Assembly (NCBI GenBank): GCA_003170275.1
Contig: PNAM01000106.1
Span: 36,052 to 100,051 of the forward strand
Length of the DNA stretch: 64,000 nucleotides
Origin: Myxococcales bacterium
Lineage (GTDB): Bacteria > Myxococcota_A > Polyangia > Palsa-1104
Reading direction: 5' to 3'
Below the pieces are notes generated by a model. That model had not been told where the DNA came from and did not search any database. It worked only from the letters and a program-made list of their open reading frames with translations. Shown here one piece after another: positions 1-12,582 of the stretch. Each line of letters starts with the position of its first letter. The first letter of the stretch is position 1. The translations under genes and the position numbers were made by a program.

Positions 1-2091
<2,091 letters not shown>

Positions 2092-2096
2092 CCCGC

Positions 2097-3035
2097 ATGG
2101 ATCTGCGCTCGCTGAAGCTGCACCTGATCGACCGGCACGTGCGGCTGGTGCTGGTCGACGCGACCGGTGAGCACGGCTGCGATCTCGAGGGCGAGCGCTA
2201 CGAGCGCGTCGAGGCGGCGGCGGCGCCGTTGTTGGCGGCGATCGAGAGCCAGCTGGGCGGCGCGTGCCATCTGGCGTTGCGCGCGATCTCGATCGATCCG
2301 ATCGCGCGCGTGGTGCGCGTGTCGCTCGAGGACCGGCAGGCGCGTCGCTTCGACGGCGCTGAGTACGAGCGGCTGACCGGCGGGTTGGCGCAGCTGGCGC
2401 GCGTGGCGGTCAACGAAGCGCGGCCGCGCAATCCGAATTTTCGCGGCACGCCGTCGGACGCGGGCTTCTGGCAGGACGTGTACGCGACGCGCCACGACGG
2501 CTTCGAGCTCGGCCGCGCGGCGCCGCCGCTCGAGCGCTGGTTCGCCGCGCATCCGCCCGCCGGGCTGACGGTGCTCAACGTGGGCTGCGGTCGCGGCCAC
2601 GACGCGCGCATGCTGGCGCGCCTGGGCGGGGACGTGGTGGCGGTCGATTTCGTCCCCGAGGTGATCGCCGAGGCGCAGGCGCTGGCGGTTCGCGACGGCG
2701 TGCGCGTGGACTTCCGCGTGCGCGATCTGTTCCAGCTCCCCAACGATCCGGAGCGCTACGCGCTCTCCGTCGAGCACTGCGCGTTCTGCGCGATCGATCC
2801 CGCGCGCCGCGAAGAATACGTCCGCGTGATCACCGAGCTCCTCAGCCCCGGCGCCACCTGGGTCGGCCTCTTCTGGTCGCACGGCCGTCCCGGCGGTCCC
2901 CCCTTCACCATCTCCCGCCCCGACCTCGAACGCCTCCTCGCCCCCCACTTCATCATCGACCACCTCGAAGTCCCCGCCGACTCCGTCGCCCTCCGCCACA
3001 CCCAGGAGCTCCTCCTCTCCTGCCACAAACGCTAG
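2097..3035 (+). CDS. SAM-dependent methyltransferase, TPMT-like
   Basis: 312 residues. The C-terminal two thirds are a class I Rossmann methyltransferase. The SAM loop LNVGCGRGHDARMLARLGG lies near 159-177, then an acidic VVAVDF strand, and a SVEHCAFCAIDP segment resembling thiopurine methyltransferase-type proteins. The first ~110 residues are an extra domain I do not recognise, ending just before RNPNFRGTPSDAGFW. The ATG follows the aconitase stop by 5 bases, so it is probably the last gene of that unit. The final ~50 codons change sharply to C-ending codons (see findings). The substrate cannot be inferred; halide, thiol or metalloid methylation are family possibilities. Confidence 0.8.
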   Translation: MDLRSLKLHLIDRHVRLVLVDATGEHGCDLEGERYERVEAAAAPLLAAIESQLGGACHLALRAISIDPIARVVRVSLEDRQARRFDGAEYERLTGGLAQLARVAVNEARPRNPNFRGTPSDAGFWQDVYATRHDGFELGRAAPPLERWFAAHPPAGLTVLNVGCGRGHDARMLARLGGDVVAVDFVPEVIAEAQALAVRDGVRVDFRVRDLFQLPNDPERYALSVEHCAFCAIDPARREEYVRVITELLSPGATWVGLFWSHGRPGGPPFTISRPDLERLLAPHFIIDHLEVPADSVALRHTQELLLSCHKR

Positions 3036-3036
3036 G

Positions 3037-5175
3037 CTAGGGGACGTCGAGGAGAGCGATTTCGGTGGAGGGGTGGGGGAGGCCGGATTCGAGGAGCAGG
3101 CGGTACTTGCCGGGGGGGACGGTCCAGGTGAGGCGCTGGGCGTAGAGGTAGCCCGGACGATTGTCGCCGAGCTGGGCCTCGGTGATTTCGGTGGGGACGG
3201 CGGGCTCGGGTTTTTTCCATTCGCGCGGCGGCGCGGGGATGCGTTGGAGGAGCCAGCGCGTCTTGGGCGGCGCGGTGGGCGCGGCGCGATCGATCTTCAT
3301 CCACACTTCGACGCCGGTGCGGGTCGGGTTGCGCAGCGCCACCAGCTTACCCCACGGCACCTTCACGTCGAGGCGGCGGCTCTGCTTGAGCAGCTCCTCG
3401 AGCCAGGCGTCGGCCACGTCCTGCTTGCCGCGCACCACGTTGTAGTTGTGGTAGCAGGTCACCACGTCCGGCTTGACGAGCGTCGGCCGCGCGACCACCG
3501 GCGCGTCTTTGGGCGGCGGCACGCCCGTCCCCGCCGCCACGCACGCGCTCAGCATCGACGCGGTCTCGACCGCGTGCATCGGCGGATAGCGGTGCGACAC
3601 GAACCAGCGCCACTTCCAGTCCGGCGGGTCGGGCACGAACGTGAATTCGCGAAACGCCGGCCGCTTGTCCCGCTCGTCGAGCATCAGGAAGCGATCCCAC
3701 ACGGTGCCCGGGTGCACCTTGAGCTCGCCGTAGAGCTGCCGCTTCTCCCACAACGGCGGCGCCAGCGCGTCGAGCAGCACCACCGCGCGCGGGTGCAGCT
3801 TGAGCTCGCCCGGCAGGTGCCCGACCGCGCGAATCAGCCGGTTGGAGCGGTCGACGTAGTACCAGAACTCGACGCGGTGGGGCAGGTTGTCGTGAACGAA
3901 GACGAAGTCCTCCGGCCCGGTGCGCTTGGCGACCTCCATCGCGAACAGCTGCTTGGAATAGTCCGCGTTGTAACCGGGCAGCCCGTGCGTGCCCATCATC
4001 ACGCGGCTCTCGAGCAGGTTCGCGTAGGCGTGCCGCGTCTCGACGGCGAAGTAGACCAGCAGCGCGCCGCTCACCGCCGCCAGCGCGATCGGCCGCCCGA
4101 AGCGCGCCAGCAAGCGGCGTAGATCGCCCGCCAGATCGACCACCGCGAGCGTCAGGAACGAGGAGAACCAGAACACGCGATACAGGTGCAGCGACGAGCC
4201 CTCGGCGAACGCGCAGATGTACAGCACGTTGATGGCGAAAAAGGTCAGCACCGCCTGATCGCGTTTGCGCGCGCGCCCGGTGAGCAGCCGGAAGGCGAAC
4301 AGGCCCAGCCACACGAAGCCGAGCGCCACCAGCGGCCAGCCGTACAAGATCTGCAGCCACAGCGAATGGCGCTCGAAGATGAACGCGGCCGACGCGTTGT
4401 GGCGCATCTGAAACGACGAGAAGAAGTCGGCCCACATGCCCTGCTTCCACAGAAAGACGAAGTGGAACGCCATCGTCGAGACGCCCATCGCCGCGGTCGC
4501 GCCGAACCAGATCCACGCCGCGCGCCAGCGGCCGGTCTTCTTGCCCCAGCCGAGCACCATGCAGCCGTGCAGGAACGCCTGCAGGTACGCCTCCCAGAAC
4601 AGCATCCCGCCGACGAATTGCGCCGCCAGCGCGATCAGGAGCCACCGGCGCGACGGCTGCTCCGTGTACGAGAGATACGCGTGGCAGGTGAGCAGCGAGC
4701 ACGCCATCGCCGGGAACATCGCGTCGGTGAGGATGCTGAACGACCACACGATCGGCAGCCCGACCCATACCGCGACCGCGAGCAGCGCCGCCTCGCGCGA
4801 CCACCACCTGCGCACCAGCGCGAACAGCGCCCAGATCAACAACAGGCCGGTCGCCACCGGCAGCGTGGTCGGCGTCCACAGATGATCGCCGAGCAGCAGC
4901 GTCCATGCGCCGAGCACGTGGTGGTAGCCGATCGGGTGGTGGAAGTAATAGTCGTTCCACGGCGGCACGTCGTACCCGGCGTGGGTCGCCGGCGTGACCA
5001 GGTGCTGCCGGAACGTGGTGCGCACACGCATCATGTACTCGGCCTCGTGATGGCCCATGTGGCCCCACAAGACCGGATGCGCGATGCCGAACGACGAGTA
5101 GCCGAGGTACAGGGCCAAGAGCGCGGCCAGCCCCACGCGCACGGGCCACAGTCGCTTTGTCGCCGGCGGCTCCAT
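3037..5175 (-). CDS. Membrane glycosyltransferase, GT39/ArnT-like
   Basis: 712 residues: an N-terminal half of about ten hydrophobic helices followed by a soluble domain of ~300 residues. After the first helix comes the acidic loop HMGHHEAEYMM (near 40-50), in the place where PMT/ArnT-type enzymes carry their catalytic acidic residue. Such enzymes use polyprenyl-phosphate sugars as donors on the outer face of the inner membrane. The family is inferred from topology and this loop. The start used is ATG at 5175; a TTG directly before it is also possible. It begins 17 bases after the FG-GAP gene and ends the minus-strand cluster, meeting the convergent methyltransferase tail to tail with one base between. 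Confidence 0.7.
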   Translation of the reverse strand: MEPPATKRLWPVRVGLAALLALYLGYSSFGIAHPVLWGHMGHHEAEYMMRVRTTFRQHLVTPATHAGYDVPPWNDYYFHHPIGYHHVLGAWTLLLGDHLWTPTTLPVATGLLLIWALFALVRRWWSREAALLAVAVWVGLPIVWSFSILTDAMFPAMACSLLTCHAYLSYTEQPSRRWLLIALAAQFVGGMLFWEAYLQAFLHGCMVLGWGKKTGRWRAAWIWFGATAAMGVSTMAFHFVFLWKQGMWADFFSSFQMRHNASAAFIFERHSLWLQILYGWPLVALGFVWLGLFAFRLLTGRARKRDQAVLTFFAINVLYICAFAEGSSLHLYRVFWFSSFLTLAVVDLAGDLRRLLARFGRPIALAAVSGALLVYFAVETRHAYANLLESRVMMGTHGLPGYNADYSKQLFAMEVAKRTGPEDFVFVHDNLPHRVEFWYYVDRSNRLIRAVGHLPGELKLHPRAVVLLDALAPPLWEKRQLYGELKVHPGTVWDRFLMLDERDKRPAFREFTFVPDPPDWKWRWFVSHRYPPMHAVETASMLSACVAAGTGVPPPKDAPVVARPTLVKPDVVTCYHNYNVVRGKQDVADAWLEELLKQSRRLDVKVPWGKLVALRNPTRTGVEVWMKIDRAAPTAPPKTRWLLQRIPAPPREWKKPEPAVPTEITEAQLGDNRPGYLYAQRLTWTVPPGKYRLLLESGLPHPSTEIALLDVP

Positions 5176-5192
5176 CAAACGGAAGGCAAGAT

Positions 5193-7532
5193 CTACAACC
5201 CGCCGAGCTTGAACGGCGTGAGCGGCAGCGGCTCGAGCTGGTCGGCGCCTTCACGCAAGCGATAGAAACGATCCATCGCCACGTTTGCAAAGCGCTGCGT
5301 CTTGCCGGTGGTCGGCCAGGTGACCTGGACGGCGCGGACCGCGGTCGCGCGTCCGAGGCCGAGCTCGCGCCGGAAGGGCGAGCTGCCGAAGCTCGATCCG
5401 CTCGACACCGTCGAGAAGATCTCGCGCGTGCCGCTCCCGGTCTCGACCGTGAGCTGGATGCGCGCGCCGATGGCCGCGCGGTTGGTCTTGGTGCCTTCGA
5501 GCTGCAGCTTGATCCAGTGGTTTGCGTTCCCCGGATTCTCGAACAGCGCGTTGCGCGCGACGTCGCCGGTGAACGCGCCGCCCATGACCGCGTAGATGTC
5601 CTGATCGCCGTCCTCGTCGAGATCGCCGAACGCGATGCCATGGCCCTTCTGCAGGTGGCCGAAGCCGCCGGCGGTGGTCACGTCCTGAAAGCGCTTGCCC
5701 TCGGCGTTGCGGAACATGCGGTTGGGCACGATCACCTCGTAGCTCGGGTTGCCGGTGCCGAGATAGAAGTCGAGCCAGCCGTCGTTGTCGAGGTCGCCGT
5801 AGTTGCAGCCCATCGGCTGCAGGATCTTGTCGAGCCCGACCAGCGCGCTCACGTCGCTGAAGGTGCCGTCGTGGTTGTTGTGGTAGAGGACCGAGGTGGC
5901 CTTGGGCACCGACGGCGGCTTCTGCCCCAGGTAGGACGCGGCGGTGAGGCCCGCGCCTTCGTACACGCCGAGGTTCGAGGGCGAGTCGCCGACGAACAGG
6001 TCCTCCCAGCCATCGTTGTCGTAGTCCCACACCCAGGTCGGGAAGCTGAAGATCGGCGCGCCCACGCCGGCCTTCTTGGTGACGTTGGAGAAGCGCAGGT
6101 CGCCGTCATTGTGAAGCATGACGTTGGCCTCCATCAGGTTCGACAGGTAGAGGTCCATCTTGCCGTCGTTGTCGAAGTCGCCCGCGACCACGCCCTTGAA
6201 GTAGCCGACCAGGTCGACGCCCGCCTGCGCGGCCACGTCGGTGAACGTGCCGTTGCCGTTGTTGTGGTAGAGCGCACACGGGTGGCGCTTGAAGCTGGGC
6301 ACGCCCGGGGGATGGTCGTGCTGCGCGTCGGTGGCGAGCGTCAGGTAGCTCCACAGCCCGCCGAGCGTGAAGGTCTCGCGGCCGACGAACAGGTCGACGA
6401 AGCCGTCGTTGTCGAAGTCGGCCCACACCACCGCTTGCGTGGGATGGAACGCGAGCAGCCCGGCGGCCACCGTGACGTCGGTGAAGTGGCCATGGCCGTC
6501 GTTGTGCAAGAGCGACATCGGCAGGTTGCCCCACGGGCCGGCCCACGCGCCGCGCGGGATGAGGATGTCCAGCGCGCCGTCGTTGTCGTAGTCGGTCTGG
6601 ACGATGTTGAGCCCGCCGGTGATCCCCTCGAGCCCCGCGTCCTTGGTGCGGTCGGTGAAGGTCCCGTCGGCGTTGTTGTGGAAGAAGTGAATCTGACCGT
6701 GATCGGACAGCATCATGCGTGAGACCACCACGTCGAGGTGACCGTCGCCGTCGAAGTCGTCGAGGATGACCCCGCCCGCGGCCCCCTCGAGATCGAGCCC
6801 GACCTTGCCCGCGACCTGCGGAAAGCGCGGCAGGTCGTGCTCGGAAGCGAAGGCGCTGGGCGGGATCAGCCACCTTGGCGGGACCTTGTCGGGGTACTCG
6901 CCGGACGTCATGTACGTGACGTTGAGGAGCCAGCGCGCGTTGAGGTCGTCGGGGAATTTCTCCAGCAGCGCGAGGTACTCCTTCATCGCGTTGCGCGCGC
7001 CGTCCTGAAGCTTGTGCACGCCCGCGCCGGCGAGCGGGAACAGGCACGAGTCGCCGTTGTGCATCGCGATGCAGTTCTGCTGCTCGCCGAGGCGCAACCA
7101 GGCGATCGCCAGCTGGCGCTGCAGCGCATGCTGGAACGTCGCGTCGAACAGCTCCGGGTGCGCGCTCGCCGCCTCGCGCACGCGCAGAAAGCCGTCCACC
7201 GCGCCCTGCGACTCACCCTTCTGGAGCGCTTTTTCGGCCGCCCTGGCCTCGAGCAGCACGCGGCTCCGATCGTCGGGCGGGTCCTTGATCTCGGTGAAGT
7301 AGCGCGCCAGCGGGGCGTAGATCGGCACCTGCTCGCTGTACACCCGGTTGGGATCGACGCCGAGCGCGAGCTCCTTGAGCCGATCGGCCATCGCGCGCGT
7401 GCCGTCGTAGCGCACCGGATCGGTCTTGGTGACCGACAGCCCGAACACGGTCGCGCGCAGCACCAGCGTGGTCGCCGCCAGTACCAGGCAGGTGACCAGG
7501 AGGAAGGCCCTCAGTTTTCGTCTTTTGGCCAT
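5193..7532 (-). CDS. FG-GAP/VCBS repeat protein with ASPIC/UnbV domain
   Basis: 779-residue secreted or membrane-anchored protein of the CRTAC1 type. It has an N-terminal hydrophobic segment (residues 7-32), an alpha-helical TPR-like region to about 230, then a run of FG-GAP repeats with calcium-binding loops such as DDFDGDGHLDVVVS and DYDNDGWEDLFVGD. This is a seven-bladed propeller fold. The ASPIC/UnbV module follows near 670-760 (RAAIGARIQLTV, then VQVTWPTTGKTQ). The NCIAMHNGDSCLFP motif before the repeats is typical of this subfamily. Function is unknown, probably extracellular binding or adhesion. It lies between the kinase gene (42-base gap) and the glycosyltransferase gene (17-base gap), so it may be glycosylated. 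Confidence 0.85.
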   Translation of the reverse strand: MAKRRKLRAFLLVTCLVLAATTLVLRATVFGLSVTKTDPVRYDGTRAMADRLKELALGVDPNRVYSEQVPIYAPLARYFTEIKDPPDDRSRVLLEARAAEKALQKGESQGAVDGFLRVREAASAHPELFDATFQHALQRQLAIAWLRLGEQQNCIAMHNGDSCLFPLAGAGVHKLQDGARNAMKEYLALLEKFPDDLNARWLLNVTYMTSGEYPDKVPPRWLIPPSAFASEHDLPRFPQVAGKVGLDLEGAAGGVILDDFDGDGHLDVVVSRMMLSDHGQIHFFHNNADGTFTDRTKDAGLEGITGGLNIVQTDYDNDGALDILIPRGAWAGPWGNLPMSLLHNDGHGHFTDVTVAAGLLAFHPTQAVVWADFDNDGFVDLFVGRETFTLGGLWSYLTLATDAQHDHPPGVPSFKRHPCALYHNNGNGTFTDVAAQAGVDLVGYFKGVVAGDFDNDGKMDLYLSNLMEANVMLHNDGDLRFSNVTKKAGVGAPIFSFPTWVWDYDNDGWEDLFVGDSPSNLGVYEGAGLTAASYLGQKPPSVPKATSVLYHNNHDGTFSDVSALVGLDKILQPMGCNYGDLDNDGWLDFYLGTGNPSYEVIVPNRMFRNAEGKRFQDVTTAGGFGHLQKGHGIAFGDLDEDGDQDIYAVMGGAFTGDVARNALFENPGNANHWIKLQLEGTKTNRAAIGARIQLTVETGSGTREIFSTVSSGSSFGSSPFRRELGLGRATAVRAVQVTWPTTGKTQRFANVAMDRFYRLREGADQLEPLPLTPFKLGGL

Positions 7533-7574
7533 GAACGCCAGAAGAGTACCGGCTCTTCCGCTGCCCGTCCTCTG

Positions 7575-9035
<1,461 letters not shown>

Positions 9036-9075
9036 CGGCTCGAAGTCTAGCAGACCCGCAACAAAGGAATGGCGC

Positions 9076-10458
9076 TTACGGCGTGACCACCATGACCGTC
9101 TTGAAGGTCGGCTTGGCGGGGTTGGTCAGGTCGATGGTCCACACCTCGATCGGCGCGGTGGTGAGGTCGCCGGTGGCGTTGTCCCAGCTCAGGTGGCTCG
9201 ACGTGCCCTCGAGATCGATGGTGCCGCCCGCGGCGAGCGCGCTGGCGCCGGTGGTGAAGCCGTTCGGGCCCACGTTGACGATCAACTGTCCGCTGGCGCT
9301 CATGCGCTGCAGCACCGCGGCCAGCGCCGAGCCGGTCGGCTGCACGCCGCCGGCGAGCCCGGCGATGCAGAGCGACAGCGCGTAGGTCGCGTCGTAGGCG
9401 TTGGCGACGAACGCGGTGTCGGCGGGATCGGTGCCGAACTGATTCTTGTAGGTGCTGGCGAACGATTCGTACACCACGCCCGTCGGCGTCGCCGGCCCGG
9501 TGCCGCTCACCCGCGCCAGCACGCTCGGGTCCGGGTTGAGCAGCAGGTCCGAGCCCTTGGCGCCGTCGGTGAAAAGAAACTTGGTCGCGGCCAGGTTGGG
9601 CCCGCCGCCCGAGAGCGCGGCCACCAGCACCTGCGCGTCGGTGTCGGCGACGATCACCGAGTAGTCTGGCGTATCGTCGGCCAGCTTGCCGACCGTGACC
9701 GCCGGGTCGGAGCCTTCTTCGTACTTCACCGTCGAGACCGGCGCTGTGCCCGAGGCCTTGGTCCACGAGTCGATGAACGCGCCGTCGAGGCCGAGGCCGT
9801 AGGCCGAATCGGCGTAGGCGATGTTGACGCGTGGCACCGGCGACGGCGACGGCGGGATCATGATGATCTGCGCCAACACCTTCGACTGCAGGTTGTCGCT
9901 CGCGGCGGTGCGCCACAGAAGGCCGTTGTCGTCGGCGTTGGTGAGCGTGGGAGAGGTCGCCGACGGGGAGATCAAGAGAATGTCGTTGGCCTTGGCCAGA
10001 TCGATCACCGCCTTGGTGTCGCCGCTGGTGGTCGGGCCGACCGCGCCGACGATGTGGTACTGCGTGATCGCCCTCTGGATCGCGCGCTCGGGCACGCCGT
10101 CGCCGGCGGTGTCGCACAACACCATGCCGATGGGCTTTTGCCCGACGGTGTTCACCTCGTTGATCGCCAGCATGGCCGCGTTGGCCATCTCGGTGTCCTT
10201 GTCCCCCGCGGCGCCGCTCAGTCGGAACAGCCCGGCCACCATCACCGTCGTGCCGTCCGGCTTGGCGCCCACCAATCCCGCGGTGCACAGCCGCTCCTCG
10301 GGGAGCGCGCCGACGCACAGGTGATCGCTGGTGCAATAGAACTGGCTGCCTCCGTCGACCTGGTGCCCCGCGCAGTCGGGGTCCTTGGTGCACTCGTCGA
10401 AGTTGAGCGCGACCGAGCAGCCGCCCCACAGCACGCACGCGCACAGCAGCAACCTCAA
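9076..10458 (-). CDS. LivJ-type periplasmic-binding lipoprotein
   Basis: 460 residues. Start chosen at TTG 10458, which overlaps the stop of the upstream TPR gene as TTGA. This gives a clean lipoprotein signal MRLLLCACVLWGGC with Cys14 as lipid site; a GTG further upstream (10503) would bury the signal. A Cys-containing linker (CTKDPDCAG, FYCTSDHLC) precedes a type I periplasmic-binding fold. That fold shows VAGLFRLSG, NAAMLAINEVN and the GAVGPTTSGDTKAV ligand-loop region typical of branched-chain amino-acid binding proteins. No ABC permease or ATPase genes are adjacent. The next gene is a membrane Ser/Thr kinase, so a sensory role is as likely as transport. Confidence 0.85.
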   Translation of the reverse strand: MRLLLCACVLWGGCSVALNFDECTKDPDCAGHQVDGGSQFYCTSDHLCVGALPEERLCTAGLVGAKPDGTTVMVAGLFRLSGAAGDKDTEMANAAMLAINEVNTVGQKPIGMVLCDTAGDGVPERAIQRAITQYHIVGAVGPTTSGDTKAVIDLAKANDILLISPSATSPTLTNADDNGLLWRTAASDNLQSKVLAQIIMIPPSPSPVPRVNIAYADSAYGLGLDGAFIDSWTKASGTAPVSTVKYEEGSDPAVTVGKLADDTPDYSVIVADTDAQVLVAALSGGGPNLAATKFLFTDGAKGSDLLLNPDPSVLARVSGTGPATPTGVVYESFASTYKNQFGTDPADTAFVANAYDATYALSLCIAGLAGGVQPTGSALAAVLQRMSASGQLIVNVGPNGFTTGASALAAGGTIDLEGTSSHLSWDNATGDLTTAPIEVWTIDLTNPAKPTFKTVMVVTP

Positions 10459-11270
10459 AACCGTCCCCCCGCCACCAGCCCGCCGCCGCCCGGCGCGAGC
10501 CACGGCCCAAGCGCGACGTGGGACGTCGTCTCGGCGCCCGTCCCCGTCCCCGTCCGATGAAAGCCGCGATAGAGGAAGTAGGCGGTCACCCCGACGGCCG
10601 CCGCGCCCACCGCGTACAGCAGATCGGCGCCCAGCGCCTGGGCCTGCGCCGCGTCGCGCAGCTGGCGCTTGTCGACCTCGCTCGCGCTCGCGGAGAAATC
10701 ACCGTGCAGCGACAGCGCGTTCAGCGACAGGCCGAGCGCCGTCGACAGCGCGGCCACGCCCACCAGCCCCAGGCTCAGCGCGATCACGCGATCGCGACGC
10801 CGCGTGCGATCGACCGCGTGCTGCCGCTCGGCCACCGGATCGACGGGCGGCGGCTCGACCTTGGCGGGTGCCTCGACGTGCGCCGGCGGCTCGTTCCTGG
10901 GCGGCTCGTTGCGGGGCGGCGGCTCGTTCTTGGGCGGCGCCTTGTGCTGCGGCACCATCAGCACCGCCAGGCGCGCCTCGGCCTTGGCCTTCAGCTTGGG
11001 ATCGGCGTCCTCGGCCGCGGCGTACTTGGCAAACGCGTCGGCCGCCTTCTCGCTGTCGCCCAGCCGGTCGTAGGCCTTGGCCAGGTTGTAGAGCAGCGCC
11101 GTGACCGGCTGCATCTTGAACGCGCGCTCGAGCAGCTCCACGGCGCGCTGGTACTCGCCCGCGTGGTAGGCCTGCGCGGCGTCGGAGGCCAGCTTCTCGA
11201 CCGGGTTGCGCTTCTCGGCGTGCGCGTGCACCGCGACGACGAGCACGAGCGCTGCGACGAGACGGGCCAC
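10455..11270 (-). CDS. TPR-repeat secreted/membrane protein
   Basis: 271 residues from a GTG start. It has an N-terminal signal peptide (MARLVAALVLVVAVHAHA), a TPR pair near 25-100 (AAQAYHAGEYQRAVELLERA; LYNLAKAYDRLGDSEKAADA) and a Pro/Asn/Glu-rich linker with repeated PPRNEPP. A double hydrophobic segment in the C-terminal third (around 165-185 and 215-235) follows. This layout, TPR plus Pro-rich linker plus two C-terminal helices, recurs next to myxobacterial kinases. It heads the minus-strand cluster, and its TTTTGA end overlaps the TTG start of the binding-protein gene, implying coupled translation. The role is unknown, presumably protein interaction at the envelope. Confidence 0.75.
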   Translation of the reverse strand: MARLVAALVLVVAVHAHAEKRNPVEKLASDAAQAYHAGEYQRAVELLERAFKMQPVTALLYNLAKAYDRLGDSEKAADAFAKYAAAEDADPKLKAKAEARLAVLMVPQHKAPPKNEPPPRNEPPRNEPPAHVEAPAKVEPPPVDPVAERQHAVDRTRRRDRVIALSLGLVGVAALSTALGLSLNALSLHGDFSASASEVDKRQLRDAAQAQALGADLLYAVGAAAVGVTAYFLYRGFHRTGTGTGAETTSHVALGPWLAPGGGGLVAGGRF

Positions 11271-11358
11271 GTCGTCGAGCGTATGGCCGCGGAGCCATGT
11301 ATGTCAATGCATAGGGGAACGGGTTGCCGACGGCAGTCGCTTCGGCGATGATGGGACG

Positions 11359-12582
11359 ATGAGATCGGCGCGCCGCATCGCGTGGGTCGCGCTGGGAGTC
11401 GCCGTTTCGGCAGCCGGCTGCGGCTTCCGTCAGCTCGGCAACGGCGACGGCGGCGCGGGGGACGGAGGAGGGTGCGGCGATCCGCCCGCCGGCCTTGTGG
11501 CGTGCTCGATGACCAAGGCGCGCGGCTTCGAGCCGCTCGGCGACGCCAGCTCCTACTCACACGGCTCCAGCCTGGCGCCGGCCGGGCTCGAGACCGCGGC
11601 GGTGTGGGAGGTCGCCGGCTCGACCGCGGCCGCGCCCGGCAAGCTGTACTTCGCGCTGATCGACGTCAAGGGCGCGGTCGGCAACACCAAGCTGCTCGTC
11701 GACGGCGGCGTCGACCCGGTGCTGTTGCGCGTGAACGACCAGCTCACGCTGTTCTGGCGCCAGGCCGACACCATCTACATGCAGCGCCTCGACGACACCG
11801 GCATGCTCCTCAACCAGGTGCCGGCGACCATCCTCAGCGGCACCACCGACGCGTTCTCGGTGGCGTGGAACGGCTCGGAGTTCGGCATGGTGCTCTCCGG
11901 CGCCAACAGCGACATGTATCAGGTGTATTGGCTGCGCGTGAGCATCGACGGCCTTGTGGTCGCCGGGCCGACCAAGTTGCCGCAGGGTGGCATCAACTCG
12001 ATCCAGCCGGCGCTGGTGTGGACCGGCTGCGAATACGCTGTGGCCTGGACCGACACGCGGCCGGGCACGCCGGCGATCTACTACGCGCGCTTCGCCGCCG
12101 ACTTCACCCGCAACAGCGACGATCTCATGCTCTCGGCGGCGGGCATGCGCGGCTCGTATCCGACGGTCGCCGCGCAAGACACCGGCGGCGTGGTGGTGTG
12201 CTACGAGCAGCTGGTGACCGCCAGCAACCAGGAGATCTTCTGCGCGCGCCTCGACGGAAGCGGCGTCACCAACACGCAGCAGCTCTCGAGCACGCCCGAT
12301 CCGTCGCAGAACCCGCACGCGGTCGCGCACGGCCAGAACGTGTGGGTGCTGTGGGACGACTACCAGCCGGCGGCGAGCGTGCCCAACGTGGTGTGGCAGT
12401 TCCTCGACGCGAGCGGCATGCCGCTGTTGGCCGCGCCGCGCGTCGATCCGGACGTCAACGCCGGCGGCTGGCGCGGCCACGGCTACTACAAGGAGAGCGA
12501 CGCGCTCTACTTCGTGCAGTACTACGGCGATCCGCAGACCAACGCGTTCAGCGCGCAGATCGTCACGGAGAACTGTTATTAA
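11359..12582 (+). CDS. Lipoprotein of unknown function
   Basis: 407 residues, start ATG 11359. The signal MRSARRIAWVALGVAVSAAGC ends in a lipobox, followed by a Gly/Asp-rich linker (GNGDGGAGDGGGCGDPP). The rest contains repeated beta-rich units with SVAWNGSEFGMV, VWTGCEYAVAWTD and NVWVLWDDYQP, which resemble propeller blades of the kind found in myxobacterial surface lipoproteins. I do not recognise a specific family. The stop codon TAA overlaps the proposed ATT start of the LOG-family gene, so the pair should be one transcript. The gene's end lacks the C-rich codon switch seen in terminal genes. Confidence 0.75.
   Translation: MRSARRIAWVALGVAVSAAGCGFRQLGNGDGGAGDGGGCGDPPAGLVACSMTKARGFEPLGDASSYSHGSSLAPAGLETAAVWEVAGSTAAAPGKLYFALIDVKGAVGNTKLLVDGGVDPVLLRVNDQLTLFWRQADTIYMQRLDDTGMLLNQVPATILSGTTDAFSVAWNGSEFGMVLSGANSDMYQVYWLRVSIDGLVVAGPTKLPQGGINSIQPALVWTGCEYAVAWTDTRPGTPAIYYARFAADFTRNSDDLMLSAAGMRGSYPTVAAQDTGGVVVCYEQLVTASNQEIFCARLDGSGVTNTQQLSSTPDPSQNPHAVAHGQNVWVLWDDYQPAASVPNVVWQFLDASGMPLLAAPRVDPDVNAGGWRGHGYYKESDALYFVQYYGDPQTNAFSAQIVTENCY

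Noticed and set aside
7541-7558. Small hairpin GAAGAG/CTCTTC between the kinase and FG-GAP genes
   Set aside because: Only 6-bp arms and no following T-run; not convincing as a terminator or regulatory hairpin.
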